A stretch of 64,000 nucleotides of DNA, from contig NZ_JAIQYY010000002.1 in the NCBI RefSeq assembly GCF_020181035.1, positions 138,836-202,835 on the forward strand, read 5' to 3'. Every line of letters starts with the position of its first letter. Within the stretch, counting starts at the first letter, position 1. This stretch comes from Streptomyces sp. CoH27 (GTDB lineage: Bacteria > Actinomycetota > Actinomycetes > Streptomycetales > Streptomycetaceae). The notes beneath the pieces were generated by a model. That model worked only from the letters and a program-made list of their open reading frames with translations, was not told the origin of the DNA and did not search any database. This document shows positions 14,929 through 23,748 of the stretch, piece after piece. The position numbers and the translations under genes were made by a program.

Positions 14929-16086
14929 GGACGGCTGGGCGCGGGCCGCTTCGATCACCTGGCGCATCCGGTCGGCGGTGAGCCGCCGCACGTCCGAGAT
15001 CAGCTCGCCGGGACCTGTGGCCGGCGCCGGCGCCTCGCCTGCGGGGGCGCCGCACAGCACGGCCAGGTCCGGGGCGGGGACACCCAGTACGGCGGCGAAG
15101 TCGGCCAGCAGATCGGCGGTCACCTCGATGCCGCCGCGGGCGACCACGCCGTACGTCGCCGGCGACCAGTACCGGCCGGTGAGCAGTGCGAATGTCTTCG
15201 CCGTGGCCGTAAGACCCAGATTCCGGTTGCCCACCAGGCGCATCAGCAGGGCGCCCGGGCCGGTGCCGGCGGCCCGGGGAGCGGGGCCTGCGGCTCCCTC
15301 CGGCGGCCCCGCAACGGGCTTCTCCTGCGGCAAGGACGCGACGAAGCCGCGCACGGCACGGATGCCGTCGGGCGACAGCTCCACGGCGTGCCGCACGAGG
15401 TCCGGCACCAGGCGGCCGGCCCGGGGGTCGAGGGGGGCCAGATCGTCCGGGACCTCCTGGCCGGCGAGCACGAAGACATCGGCCGCGGGCAGGCCGAGGG
15501 CCGGGCCGAGCCGCCGAAGGAGCGAGGGTGAGGCCGGGCCCCCGCCCAGCACGCCCCGCACCCGCTCCTCGGGCAGGCCCGTCTGCCGGGACAGCGCGCC
15601 GGAGTCCGTGCGCCGGTGCTCCGTCCAGCGCCGCAGCACCGCACCGAAGCCGTCGTCGCCGCCGTACTCCCGTCTGCGCGCCTCCCACGTGGCCCGGTCC
15701 GCGATGTGGACGGTGGCCGGATGCTCGTACCAGGCCGACGCCGTGGGCAGGGCGCGGACGAGCTCCGGCACCTCGGGTTCGAACCTCAGCAGGGCCAGCG
15801 TCTTCCAGCCGTGCGGGATGCCGGTGAAGGGCTTGCCGAACTGCTGGGTCACGGCGACGACGGTGGCCGTGACCCAGGTGACGTCCCGTTCGTCGGCCCT
15901 CGGGAAGCAGCACTCGTAGCGCCGTCCCAGAGGCACGTCCGCGTAGGCGAACGACAGAAAGAGGACCTCCTCGCCTGCGGCGCGCGGGGGCAGGGCCGTG
16001 CCGAGGTCGGCGAGCACCCTCGCGTCGGCGCGGGACTCGACGTACAGGACGCGCTCGGTCTCCGGGGTGGCCTCTTCCGTTCTCAT
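14926..16086 (-). CDS. XRE-like regulator with two helical DNA-binding-like domains
   Basis: A 386-aa protein. The N-terminal ~150 aa is not recognised. Residues about 165-235 have the actinobacterial XRE pattern (SLLRRLGPALGLPAADVFVL, then VPDDLAPLDPRAGRLVPDLV). Residues about 275-350 hold a second helical unit typical of the same Streptomyces proteins (VGNRNLGLTATAKTFALLTG followed by SPATYGVVARGG). Probably a transcription factor with an N-terminal sensory region. It converges on the hydroxyproline regulator and shares its terminator. The start is uncertain because no clear Shine-Dalgarno precedes ATG 16086. Confidence 0.65.
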   Translation of the reverse strand: MRTEEATPETERVLYVESRADARVLADLGTALPPRAAGEEVLFLSFAYADVPLGRRYECCFPRADERDVTWVTATVVAVTQQFGKPFTGIPHGWKTLALLRFEPEVPELVRALPTASAWYEHPATVHIADRATWEARRREYGGDDGFGAVLRRWTEHRRTDSGALSRQTGLPEERVRGVLGGGPASPSLLRRLGPALGLPAADVFVLAGQEVPDDLAPLDPRAGRLVPDLVRHAVELSPDGIRAVRGFVASLPQEKPVAGPPEGAAGPAPRAAGTGPGALLMRLVGNRNLGLTATAKTFALLTGRYWSPATYGVVARGGIEVTADLLADFAAVLGVPAPDLAVLCGAPAGEAPAPATGPGELISDVRRLTADRMRQVIEAARAQPS

Positions 16087-16295
16087 GAGGCCGGATCATG
16101 GCACCCGGGCCGCTCCCCGCAAACCCAGGGCGCCGAACATCTCGCGGCACAAGGGCCGAATCAGCGCACTTTTTTCACGATCGGCCGGGCCGGGCGCCAC
16201 AAGAAGCGGCGATTTTGCGGCGGGCGGTGGCTTCCCGGACCATGGCCGGGTCCCGGCGATCCTGGGACATCTGTTCGATGAGAGGCGCACCACCC

Positions 16296-17723
16296 ATGCA
16301 CGTCACCGGAACCGCCCCACAGCCGGCTCCGGCCCCCTCCGAAGACCTCACGGTCGGCGTCGGAGACCCGCACGACACCACCAGCGGCCCGGACGCCCCC
16401 GGCACCACCAGCAAGCACGCCCGCGGCTTCGGCCTGCCCGTCGCCACCGCGCTGGTCATGGGCAACATCATCGGCGGCGGCATCTTCACCCTGCCCGCCT
16501 CCATCGCCCCCTACGGCACGGTCAGCCTGGTCGCCTTCGGCGTACTGACCGTCGCCGCCATCGCCCTGGCCCTGGTCTTCGGCCGGCTCGCCGCACGCGA
16601 TCCCCGCACCGGCGGGCCGTACGTCTACGCCCGCGAGGCCTTCGGTGACTTCGCCGGCTTCCTGACCGCCTGGTCGTACTGGATCACCGGCTGGGTGTCG
16701 AACGCCGCGCTCGCCGTGGCCGCCGTCGGCTACCTCGACGTACTGGTCCCCGTGGGCGGACACCACTGGTCCGCGTGCCTGGCCGCCCTGACCCTGCTGT
16801 GGCTGCCCGCCGTCGCCAACTTCGCCGGCACCCGGTACGTGGGCGCCGTACAACTCGTGTCCACGGTGCTGAAGTTCGTGCCGCTGCTGCTCGTCGCGGT
16901 CGGCGGGCTGTTCTTCTTCGACCCCTCGCGGCTCGGGCCGTTCAATTCGAGCGGTCACGGTCCGGTCGGCGCGGTGTCCGCCTCCGCCGCCCTGCTGCTC
17001 TTCTCCTACCTGGGCGTCGAGTCCGCCGCCGTCAGCGCGGGCGAGGTCCGGGACGCGCGCCGCAACGTGGGCCGCGCCTCCGTCATCGGCACCACGGGCG
17101 CCGCGCTGGTGTACCTGCTGGGCACCCTGTCCGTCTTCGGCACGGTCCCGCACGACCGTCTGGTGCACTCCACCGCGCCGTTCTCGGACGCCGTGAACGC
17201 GATGTTCGGCGGCGGCTGGGGCGGTACGGCCGTGGCGCTGGCCGCGGTGATCTCGATGACGGGCTGCCTCAACGGCTGGACGCTGCTGAGCGCCCAGACC
17301 CCGTACGCCGCCGCCCAGGACGGCCTGTTCCCGGCCACCTTCGCCCGGCGCCGCCGGGGCGTGCCGACCTTCGGCGTCGCCGTCACGGTCGTCCTGTCCT
17401 CCCTGCTCACCGCGTACAACTACCTGTCGGGTTCGGCGAAGGTCTTCGAGGTCCTGGTCCTGGTCACCACGTTCACCGCGACCGTGCCGTACCTGCTGGC
17501 GACGGCCGCGCAGCTCTTCCACCTGATCTCCGGCGGCGGCGCGTCGGTGAACCGCGCCCGGCTGGTGCGGGACGCGGTGGTCACCGCGGTCGCGGCGGGC
17601 TTCTCCCTGTGGCTGATGGCGGGCGCCGGGTACGCGGCGGTGTACCAGGGCACGCTGTTCCTGTTCGCCGGGGTCCTCGTCTACGCGGTGATGGCGGCCC
17701 GGCGCCGCCGACGGCACGGCTGA
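16296..17723 (+). CDS. APC-family amino acid/polyamine permease
   Basis: A 475-aa membrane protein with about 12 transmembrane helices. The APC signature near the first helix is LVMGNIIGGGIFTLPASI; TGGPYVYAREAFGDFAGFLTAWSYW and SYLGVESAAVSAGEVRDARR are also diagnostic. The N-terminal 50 residues are hydrophilic. I chose ATG 16296; ATG 16278 (six residues longer) is possible. It most resembles arginine/ornithine-type antiporters, but the substrate is not readable. No linked amino-acid catabolic gene in the same direction is present, so a role in hydroxyproline uptake is only a possibility. Confidence 0.86.
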   Translation: MHVTGTAPQPAPAPSEDLTVGVGDPHDTTSGPDAPGTTSKHARGFGLPVATALVMGNIIGGGIFTLPASIAPYGTVSLVAFGVLTVAAIALALVFGRLAARDPRTGGPYVYAREAFGDFAGFLTAWSYWITGWVSNAALAVAAVGYLDVLVPVGGHHWSACLAALTLLWLPAVANFAGTRYVGAVQLVSTVLKFVPLLLVAVGGLFFFDPSRLGPFNSSGHGPVGAVSASAALLLFSYLGVESAAVSAGEVRDARRNVGRASVIGTTGAALVYLLGTLSVFGTVPHDRLVHSTAPFSDAVNAMFGGGWGGTAVALAAVISMTGCLNGWTLLSAQTPYAAAQDGLFPATFARRRRGVPTFGVAVTVVLSSLLTAYNYLSGSAKVFEVLVLVTTFTATVPYLLATAAQLFHLISGGGASVNRARLVRDAVVTAVAAGFSLWLMAGAGYAAVYQGTLFLFAGVLVYAVMAARRRRRHG

Positions 17724-17899
17724 GCCACGGTCGTCGCCGGCCAGGTGCCGCAGGGTGCAGAGCGGCCGGCTTCTCGCCGGAAAACGAACGATGCCCTGTC
17801 CTGACCGCGTGACACACGTGTGACATGGGACACAATCAAAGACGAGGCAGCGATGGCCGTCGGCCCTGGTCGTGATCGGGGCCGTGGAAGGAGGCCGCG

Positions 17900-17929
17900 A
17901 TGCAGCGCTCGACCACTGGGCGCCAGTGA
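17900..17929 (+). CDS. 9-codon mini-ORF coupled to the phosphatase gene
   Basis: MQRSTTGRQ, preceded by a very strong GGAAGGAGG 5 nt before its ATG. Its TGA overlaps the ATG of the next gene (TGATG). The good ribosome-binding site therefore belongs to this mini-ORF, while the phosphatase ATG at 17929 lacks one, so coupling is likely. An alternative is that the phosphatase starts at GTG 17872 and this ORF is accidental. Confidence 0.38.
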   Translation: MQRSTTGRQ

Positions 17930-19263
17930 TGGCGGGAGAGCGGCAGGAACGACCACTGAGGCGGCCGCACCTCCCCGACCTGCACATTCGCCTGCGTTCC
18001 GAGCTGGGCCGGATCGACGAGCAGCTGCGCGCCATGCAGTCCTCGATGGACCGGCTGCAGGGTCTGCTGGACGCGGTGCTGGCCATCAGCCGTGAGGTGG
18101 AACTGCCCAGGGTGCTGCACCGTATCGTGACGGCCGCGATGGACCTGGTCGGCGCCCGTTACGGGGCCCTGGGCGTGCTCGACGCATCCGGAGAACGCCT
18201 GGAGCAGTTCATCTCGGCCGGTCTGTCCGACGAGGAACGCACGGCGCTGGCCCAGGCCGGACTTCCCCGTGGTCGCGGCGTCCTCGGCCACCTGATCCGC
18301 TATCCGGACCCGCTGCGGATCGACGACATCCAGGGCCATCCCGCCTCGGCCGGATTCCCACCGGGGCACCCGCGCCTGACCACCCTGCTCGGCGTCGCCA
18401 TCACGGTGCGCGGCGAGATCTACGGCGACCTCTACCTCTCCGAGCGGCTCGACGGACAGCCCTTCGACGTGCACGACGAGAACGTCGTCGCCGCCCTGGC
18501 CGGCGCCGCCGGCATCGCGATCGAGAACGTCCGCCTGTTCGAACGGATCCGCGTCGGAGCCGAGCAGTTCCAGCGGCTGCTGCTGCCCACACTGCCCGAC
18601 CTGCGGCCGTTCACCGCCGCCGCCATCTACCGGCCCGCCGCCGAGCCCAGTCAGCTCGGCGGGGACTGGTACGACGCCATCCCCCTGCCCGACCACGTCG
18701 TGGCGGCCGTCATCGGCGACGTGGTCGGCCATGATCTGCAGGCCGCCGCCGCCATGGCCGCCACCCGCAACATGCTGCGCGCGCTCGTGTTCGACCAGAG
18801 AGGCCCGCCCGGCGCGATCCTCGCCCAGCTCGACCGGACCCTGGAGACGATCACGAACAACCGCGTCACGACCACCACCCTGGCCCGCATCGAACCGGAG
18901 GGACCGGGCTGGCGACTGTGCTGGAGCACCGCGGGTCATGTCCCGCCCCTGCTGGTCACCCGCGATCGCCATGTGGTCTACCTGCTCGGCGAGCCCGGAC
19001 TGCCGCTCGGTGTCGACACCGGTCAGCCCCGTCCTGACCACTCCCGCCCGCTGCCCCCGGAGGCCACCGTCGTCTTCTTCACCGACGGGCTGATCGAGCA
19101 TCCCGCCCATCCCATCGACGAGAGCCTGAGCGAACTCGCCGGTCTCGCCGCGGTCCATGCCGGGCTTCCGCTGCCGGAGTTCGTCCAGGCACTGGCCGAT
19201 CACCACCCCAGCGACGGTCACGACGACATGGCCATCCTCGCCCTGCGCACCCCGCCCGTCTGA
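17929..19263 (+). CDS. GAF-domain SpoIIE/PP2C-type serine phosphatase
   Basis: 444 aa from ATG 17929 (an in-frame GTG at 17872 would add 19 aa). A short coiled-coil-like stretch (LGRIDEQLRAMQSSMDRLQG) precedes a GAF domain at about residues 45-190, with typical ISREVELPRVLHRIVTAAMD and LLGVAITVRGEIYGDLYLSE. The C-terminal PPM-type phosphatase (about 205-440) has GGDWYDAIPLPDHVVAAVIGD and DVVGHDLQAAAAM, VVFFTDGLIE and HDDMAILALR metal-ligand motifs. Such proteins dephosphorylate anti-sigma-factor antagonists. The MASE1 protein follows closely. Confidence 0.9.
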   Translation: MAGERQERPLRRPHLPDLHIRLRSELGRIDEQLRAMQSSMDRLQGLLDAVLAISREVELPRVLHRIVTAAMDLVGARYGALGVLDASGERLEQFISAGLSDEERTALAQAGLPRGRGVLGHLIRYPDPLRIDDIQGHPASAGFPPGHPRLTTLLGVAITVRGEIYGDLYLSERLDGQPFDVHDENVVAALAGAAGIAIENVRLFERIRVGAEQFQRLLLPTLPDLRPFTAAAIYRPAAEPSQLGGDWYDAIPLPDHVVAAVIGDVVGHDLQAAAAMAATRNMLRALVFDQRGPPGAILAQLDRTLETITNNRVTTTTLARIEPEGPGWRLCWSTAGHVPPLLVTRDRHVVYLLGEPGLPLGVDTGQPRPDHSRPLPPEATVVFFTDGLIEHPAHPIDESLSELAGLAAVHAGLPLPEFVQALADHHPSDGHDDMAILALRTPPV

Positions 19264-19374
19264 CCCCGGCTCGTCGCGCGCGTCGCCGCTCCCGGGCCGG
19301 CCGGCCCGCCGTGGAGGATCCGGGGGATCCGGCGGATGATGGGTTCGGGGCGATGTCGAAGCGGAGGTCGCCCG

Positions 19375-20403
19375 ATGGCTGTCGCGCGGCGTCAAGGACT
19401 CGGGCGCGGTGCACTGACCGCCCTGGAGATCTGCGCCCTCGCCGCGCTGTACTACGGCTCGGCCAGGCTGGGACTGCTCCAGCAGCTGGTGCGCGGCCAG
19501 GTCACCCCGCTGTGGCCGCCGAGCGGAATCGCGGTGGCGAGCCTGCTGCTGCGCGGCCCGCGGATCTGGCCCGGTGTCGCGCTCGGCGCGTTCCTGGTCA
19601 ACATCTCGCTGGGGCCGACACTCCCGGCCGTGCTCGCCATCATGGCGGGGAACACCCTCGCGCCCGTCTGCTCCTATCTGCTGCTCCGCCGCACGGGGTT
19701 CCATGAGGAACTGGACCGTCTGCGGGACGCGCTCGGCCTGATCTTCCTCGGCGGGTTCACCGGGATGCTGGTCAGCGCGACCACGGGCAGCGGGACCCTG
19801 GTCCTCGCCGGGGTCCTGAGCCCCGCCGGGTTCTGGCCGACGTGGTCGGTCTGGTGGACCGGCGACGCGATGGGCGTCCTGGTGGTCACACCCGTCCTGC
19901 TCGTCCTGCGCTCGGCACGCCGGCCGGAGCACCCGCGGCCGTCCCGGTGGGCGGAGGCGCTGTTGCTCCTGGCGGCCACGGCCGGGGTCGGATTCCTCGT
20001 GACCGCGCACACGCCCCTGCTGTTCCTCGGGTTCCCGCTCCTGATCTGGGCGGCCTTCCGCTTCCAGCTGGCCGGGGCCGCGCCCTGCGCGCTGGCCGTA
20101 TCCTCCTTCGCGATCGTCGCCGGTACCGAGAGATCGGGTCCGTTCGCCGGTCACGACCTGCTCACCGCGATGATCACTCTGCAGGCCTTCAACGGTTCCG
20201 CCGCGCTGACCGCGCTGCTGCTCTCGGCGGTCATCAGCGAGCGGGACCAGACCGATCGGGAGATCGCGCGGGCCTGCGGGCAGCTCGCCGCGATGGCGGC
20301 CAGGATCGCCGCCGGCGACCACCTCGCGACGCGCCCCGACGCGGCGGCCGAGAAGCATCGGAAACCCCCGCAGACAGGTGAAAGGCCGTCCCCTCAGCCC
20401 TGA
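19375..20403 (+). CDS. stand-alone MASE1-domain membrane protein
   Basis: 342 aa from ATG 19375 with GGAGG 8 nt upstream. About eight transmembrane helices with the MASE1 pattern: YGSARLGLLQQLVRGQVTPLWPPSGIAVA (read in pieces), GAFLVNISLG, FTGMLVSATTGSGTL and WWTGDAMGVLVVTPVLL. MASE1 is usually an input domain fused to kinases, cyclases or phosphatases; here no output domain follows, only a 60-aa hydrophilic tail. It lies 111 bp downstream of the GAF phosphatase and could act with it as a two-protein sensor (inference). Confidence 0.82.
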   Translation: MAVARRQGLGRGALTALEICALAALYYGSARLGLLQQLVRGQVTPLWPPSGIAVASLLLRGPRIWPGVALGAFLVNISLGPTLPAVLAIMAGNTLAPVCSYLLLRRTGFHEELDRLRDALGLIFLGGFTGMLVSATTGSGTLVLAGVLSPAGFWPTWSVWWTGDAMGVLVVTPVLLVLRSARRPEHPRPSRWAEALLLLAATAGVGFLVTAHTPLLFLGFPLLIWAAFRFQLAGAAPCALAVSSFAIVAGTERSGPFAGHDLLTAMITLQAFNGSAALTALLLSAVISERDQTDREIARACGQLAAMAARIAAGDHLATRPDAAAEKHRKPPQTGERPSPQP

Positions 20404-20414
20404 GGAGACGACCT
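20383..20414 (+). terminator. imperfect hairpin spanning the stop codon of the MASE1 gene
   Basis: CCTCAG/CTGAGG with a 2-nt loop, extended outward by GTC/GAC and AGG/CCT with small bulges; the gene's TGA is inside the stem. The remaining gap to 20568 shows no further feature. Confidence 0.5.
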
Positions 20415-20568
20415 GCGACCGGTCGAGCTCAGCTCGGCGTCTGATCTACCTGTATCGCGCCGGCGTTCCGACGCCAGGTCGACCACGTTCGGCCTGTGTC
20501 CGGCAGGGCGCCCTGCTCGGAACGGCGGGTGAGCCCACGGCCGACCTGGCTCCGTGCCGCTCCGGCAG

Positions 20569-21342
20569 TTAACCGGGGATCGCTGCCAGATCCTGCCGCA
20601 GCTGGTCGAGGGTGAAGCCGTCGGGGTCGGGACGGCTGGTGTCGGACCACTGCTTACTGAGCACCGCATAGGCCTCGTCGCAGTAGGTCTGGAAGAACTG
20701 CCAGGTCATCGGCTGGAGTGCTCCCCAGGTGACACAGATCAGCTGCGTGGGGGTATACCCGATGACCGGCACGCAGTGGCCGCCCCAGCTGTTGGGTTGC
20801 CCAGGTCCCACTGGTCCCCCGGGGGGCACCATCCAGACGGTCTGCCCCTGGGCGCTGTAGGGCATCTGCAACCCGATGTACGCGGCGCCGAACAGTTCGA
20901 TGGCGTCTCGCACATGCTCGGTGTTGCCCGGTTCGCAGGCGGCGAAGCCGAAGATCGTGTTTCCTCCGATGCCCTGGTTGCGCCAGAAGTTCAGCGCGTC
21001 GAGCATGTTGGTGCCGCGATCCGTGGAGGGATCTCCGGCCTGGAAACCGGTGAGAGCGGTGTAGGCGTCCAGCGCCTCTTTTGTCGTGGGCTCGAACTCT
21101 TCCGGGCCCTCGTAGGCCGACCAGTTCTGCTCCATGTGGAGCGCAGCGGCCTCCACGCAGTCGCCGTACTGGTCATTACCCAGCGTCTGCCAGTCGATGA
21201 CCTTGTCGGTCCAGTTCTTCGCCGCAGGAGCCGGCGGCAGTGTGGGATGAAGGTACTGCGCGAAGTTGAGCGTACGTCTGTCGACTCTGGCGGGCGCCTT
21301 TCCCAACCGGCCGACGACGGGCTGACCATTGCGAGGTGCCAT
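20569..21342 (-). CDS. papain-like cysteine protease-fold protein, function unknown
   Basis: A 257-aa protein with GAGGAGGG just before ATG 21342. NDQYGDCVEAAALHMEQ places a likely nucleophile at Cys62, SWGGHCVPVIGYT gives His189, and VTWGALQPMTWQFFQTYCDEAYAVL resembles the C-terminal strand-helix of C1-type peptidases. There is no signal peptide or membrane segment. An N-terminal proline/alanine-rich tail precedes the domain. The gene is less GC-biased than its neighbours and lies at the 3' side of tRNA-Pro, which suggests an acquired segment. Activity on a real substrate is unproven. Confidence 0.6.
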   Translation of the reverse strand: MAPRNGQPVVGRLGKAPARVDRRTLNFAQYLHPTLPPAPAAKNWTDKVIDWQTLGNDQYGDCVEAAALHMEQNWSAYEGPEEFEPTTKEALDAYTALTGFQAGDPSTDRGTNMLDALNFWRNQGIGGNTIFGFAACEPGNTEHVRDAIELFGAAYIGLQMPYSAQGQTVWMVPPGGPVGPGQPNSWGGHCVPVIGYTPTQLICVTWGALQPMTWQFFQTYCDEAYAVLSKQWSDTSRPDPDGFTLDQLRQDLAAIPG

Positions 21343-21607
21343 GACCCTCCTCTAGGTCGTGCCTACCTGTGCAGGCATTTCAATCTTGCTTGTGGCATGT
21401 GCCCCCATTCCATCCCGAGCTACCGAGCGGTCGGGGAGCATAACCGGAATGGGTGACCCACACGGAGGTGAAGGCTCTTTCTGGCACCTCGGCGACACTC
21501 GTTACTTTTTCAATAATTTGTAATCCACTCAATGCTTCTTCGAAATGCAGCCAAGGGAGGTCCATGCAAGCCTGGAAGTCGACGTCCTCACGCGCACAGG
21601 AGGACTG

Positions 21608-21898
21608 ATGGGCGTTAAAGACCTCGCGGCGATCGAGACGACTCGTGCGTGGACAGGTCTCTTGGTCGTCCTCGTCGGAGACGTTGCCATCGCAGTCGGC
21701 GCAATCTGGGTGACGATAAGCACCGCATCGGGAACAGAGGCCGTTTCGATCCTCACCAGCGCATTCACGGCCATCACCGCGATAACCACTGCGTACTTCG
21801 GGATCAGGGCGGCGACCAACTCCGCTCAATCGGCCGTGGCTGCGGTTAAGTCATGGCACCCGGATGACGAATCCAAGGTCGATGGCCGGGAGAATTGA
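21608..21898 (+). CDS. small membrane protein with two transmembrane helices
   Basis: 96 aa from ATG 21608 behind AGGAGGA. Two hydrophobic helices (WTGLLVVLVGDVAIAVGAIW and a weaker segment around ILTSAFTAITAITTAYFGI) and a charged C-terminus (WHPDDESKVDGREN). Size and layout recall holins or small stress membrane proteins, but I do not recognise a family. Transcribed away from the papain-like gene; the 265-bp gap between them is AT-richer than the window and shows no clear motif. Confidence 0.55.
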   Translation: MGVKDLAAIETTRAWTGLLVVLVGDVAIAVGAIWVTISTASGTEAVSILTSAFTAITAITTAYFGIRAATNSAQSAVAAVKSWHPDDESKVDGREN

Positions 21899-21988
21899 GC
21901 GCATTGATGCCGGCCGGGATATGCCACGGCTGAACGACATTCCCCTTCACTTGAAGAGGAATACGTTCTTCGCGCGACAAAAAGATGA

Positions 21989-22021
21989 GGGCCTTGTCCC
22001 ACCGAAGTGAAAACAAGGCCC
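21989..22021 (-). terminator. Rho-independent terminator of tRNA-Pro (first copy)
   Basis: Stem GGGCCTTGT/ACAAGGCCC with a 15-nt loop, followed on the minus strand by CTCATCTTTTTG. It lies 30 nt past the tRNA 3' end. Confidence 0.75.
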
Positions 22022-22050
22022 TGACCCTGCGATGACAGTTCATCCGACTG

Positions 22051-22124
<74 letters not shown>

Positions 22125-22172
22125 CCGCGGTCCCACCCGGGGTGTCCCCCCGCCTGATCACGCAGGTCAACC

Positions 22173-23597
22173 CTACCGCACCCGGGCCGGTGCCCGTGTC
22201 ACCCCCGGCGCGGCGGGTGTCGTACGGCCCGGTCGGCGGGCCGGGACCAGGAGGGCGGCGCCGGCCGCGGCCAGGCAGAGGAGGGCGAGCAGGGCCCAGC
22301 CGTGGGTGTAGCCGGAGGCGTAGGGCAGACCCGAGGGCTGGAGGCGGCCGGTCACCAGGACGCTGGTGAGCGCGGCGCCGATGGAGCCGCCGATGGTGCG
22401 GACGTTGGCGTTCATGCCGGTCGCGGCGCCGGTCTGCTCGGGCGGGACGCTGCCGACGATCAGGTTGGCCATGGAGGCGAAGGCGAGCCCGATGCCCAGG
22501 CCGAACAGTCCGGCGACCACGGCTATCTGCCACTGGGCGTCATGCCAGAGGGTGAGGAATCCGCAGGCCAGCGCCCCGAGCGCGGCACCCGTGGTGAGCA
22601 GGGCCTTGGCACCGACGCGGGGCTCCAGGCGGCCCGAGAGGACGCCGGAGAGGAACATCGCCAGCAGCATCGGCAGCATGAGCAGGCCGGACGCGGTGAC
22701 GCTCGCGCCGAAGCCGTACCCGGCCGTGGACGGCGTCTGGACGAAGCCGGGCAGGAAGGACCAGATCGCGTACATGCCGGCACCGAAGAGCAGGGCTGCC
22801 GCGTTGGTCGTCCACACCGCCGGCAGCCGCATCACGCGCAGGTCGATGAGCGGGTTGCGGGAGCGGGCCTCGGCGGTCAGCCACACGGCGAACAGCACGA
22901 GGGCGGCGGCGAACAGGCCGAGGACCTTCGCCGAGCCCCAGCCCCACCGCCCGGCCTGGCTCAGCGGCAGCAGCAGGGCCACCAGCCAGGCGGAGAGCAG
23001 CCCGGCGCCGGCCCAACTCACCTTCCCCTGGGCCCGCTTGGGTGACTCGGGGACGTAGGCCACGGCGATCAGGACCGTGGCGGCGACGATCGCCACCGGG
23101 ATCCAGAAGAGCCAGCGGTAGTCGAGCGCGGAGACGATCGGCCCGGCGGCCACCATGCCGACCCCGCCGCCGGCGGCGATCACCGCGGAGAGGTTGCTGA
23201 TGCTGCCACTGACCTCGGCGGCGGCGAACTCGTCCCGGATGATGCCGAAGGACAGCGGGAAGAGTGCGCCGCCGACGCCCTGGACGACCCGGGCGACGAT
23301 GAGCACGCCGATGCCCGGGGCGAGCGCGGCGATGAGGCAGCCGGCGAGAACGGCGAGCAGGACGGCGACGAGCGTGCGTTTCTTGCCGACGAGGTCGCCC
23401 ACCCGGCCGAGGATCGGGGTGAAGACCGACGCGGACAGCAGATACGCCGTCATCACCCAGGTCGCGGTCGACTGGGAGGTGTGCAGGGCGTGCTGGACGG
23501 TCGGCAGAGCCGGCGCGATCAGCGACTGGAGCATGGAGAACACGCCCGCACCGGTCGCGAGGACCGCGAAGGTGAGGCGCGTGGACGTGCGGGGCAT
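22173..23597 (-). CDS. MFS multidrug efflux transporter (DHA2, 14 TMS)
   Basis: 474 aa from ATG 23597 with GAGAGG 8 nt upstream; an in-frame ATG at 23642 would add 15 residues. Motif A (LGRVGDLVGKKRT) follows the second helix, motif C-like GALFPLSFGIIRDEF is present, and hydrophobicity fits 14 helices of the EmrB/QacA type. It exports unidentified compounds by proton antiport. It diverges from a TetR gene, with palindromic sites between them, so it is probably repressed by that regulator. Confidence 0.9.
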   Translation of the reverse strand: MPRTSTRLTFAVLATGAGVFSMLQSLIAPALPTVQHALHTSQSTATWVMTAYLLSASVFTPILGRVGDLVGKKRTLVAVLLAVLAGCLIAALAPGIGVLIVARVVQGVGGALFPLSFGIIRDEFAAAEVSGSISNLSAVIAAGGGVGMVAAGPIVSALDYRWLFWIPVAIVAATVLIAVAYVPESPKRAQGKVSWAGAGLLSAWLVALLLPLSQAGRWGWGSAKVLGLFAAALVLFAVWLTAEARSRNPLIDLRVMRLPAVWTTNAAALLFGAGMYAIWSFLPGFVQTPSTAGYGFGASVTASGLLMLPMLLAMFLSGVLSGRLEPRVGAKALLTTGAALGALACGFLTLWHDAQWQIAVVAGLFGLGIGLAFASMANLIVGSVPPEQTGAATGMNANVRTIGGSIGAALTSVLVTGRLQPSGLPYASGYTHGWALLALLCLAAAGAALLVPARRPGRTTPAAPGVTRAPARVR

Positions 23598-23655
23598 GAC
23601 GGAGCCTCTCCGGAAATCCGGGACAGGGAAGGTGAAGTGCACGAGCGATTGCTAA

Positions 23656-23694
23656 AGTGGAGGTGCCCCTCCACTCTAGCGGAGGAGTGCCTCC
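23656..23694. promoter_or_regulatory. tandem TetR operator palindromes
   Basis: AGTGGAGG-N4-CCTCCACT (23656-23675) and GGAGG-N4-CCTCC (23681-23694) share the core GGAGG-N4-CCTCC. They are in the intergenic region between the MFS gene and the TetR gene and could serve both promoters. Confidence 0.6.
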
Positions 23695-23748
23695 GGTTCA
23701 AGATGCGGAGGCCACCCTCCAGATCGACCGAGCCCTCAGGAGGCAGCA

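Noticed and set aside
16296..17723. APC permease as the hydroxyproline importer
   Set aside because: It is outside the cluster, beyond a terminator and a convergent gene, and lacks the operator motif; left as a possibility only.
17820..17831. GTGACATGGGAC, an 11/12 match to the hydroxyproline operator, before the phosphatase gene
   Set aside because: It breaks the palindrome and there is no functional link to the cluster; likely chance, though it could be tested with the other sites.
17836..20358. 840-codon open frame on the minus strand opposite the phosphatase and MASE1 genes
   Set aside because: Arg/Gly/Asp-rich low-complexity translation, with clear conserved proteins on the other strand; a shadow of GC-rich coding DNA.
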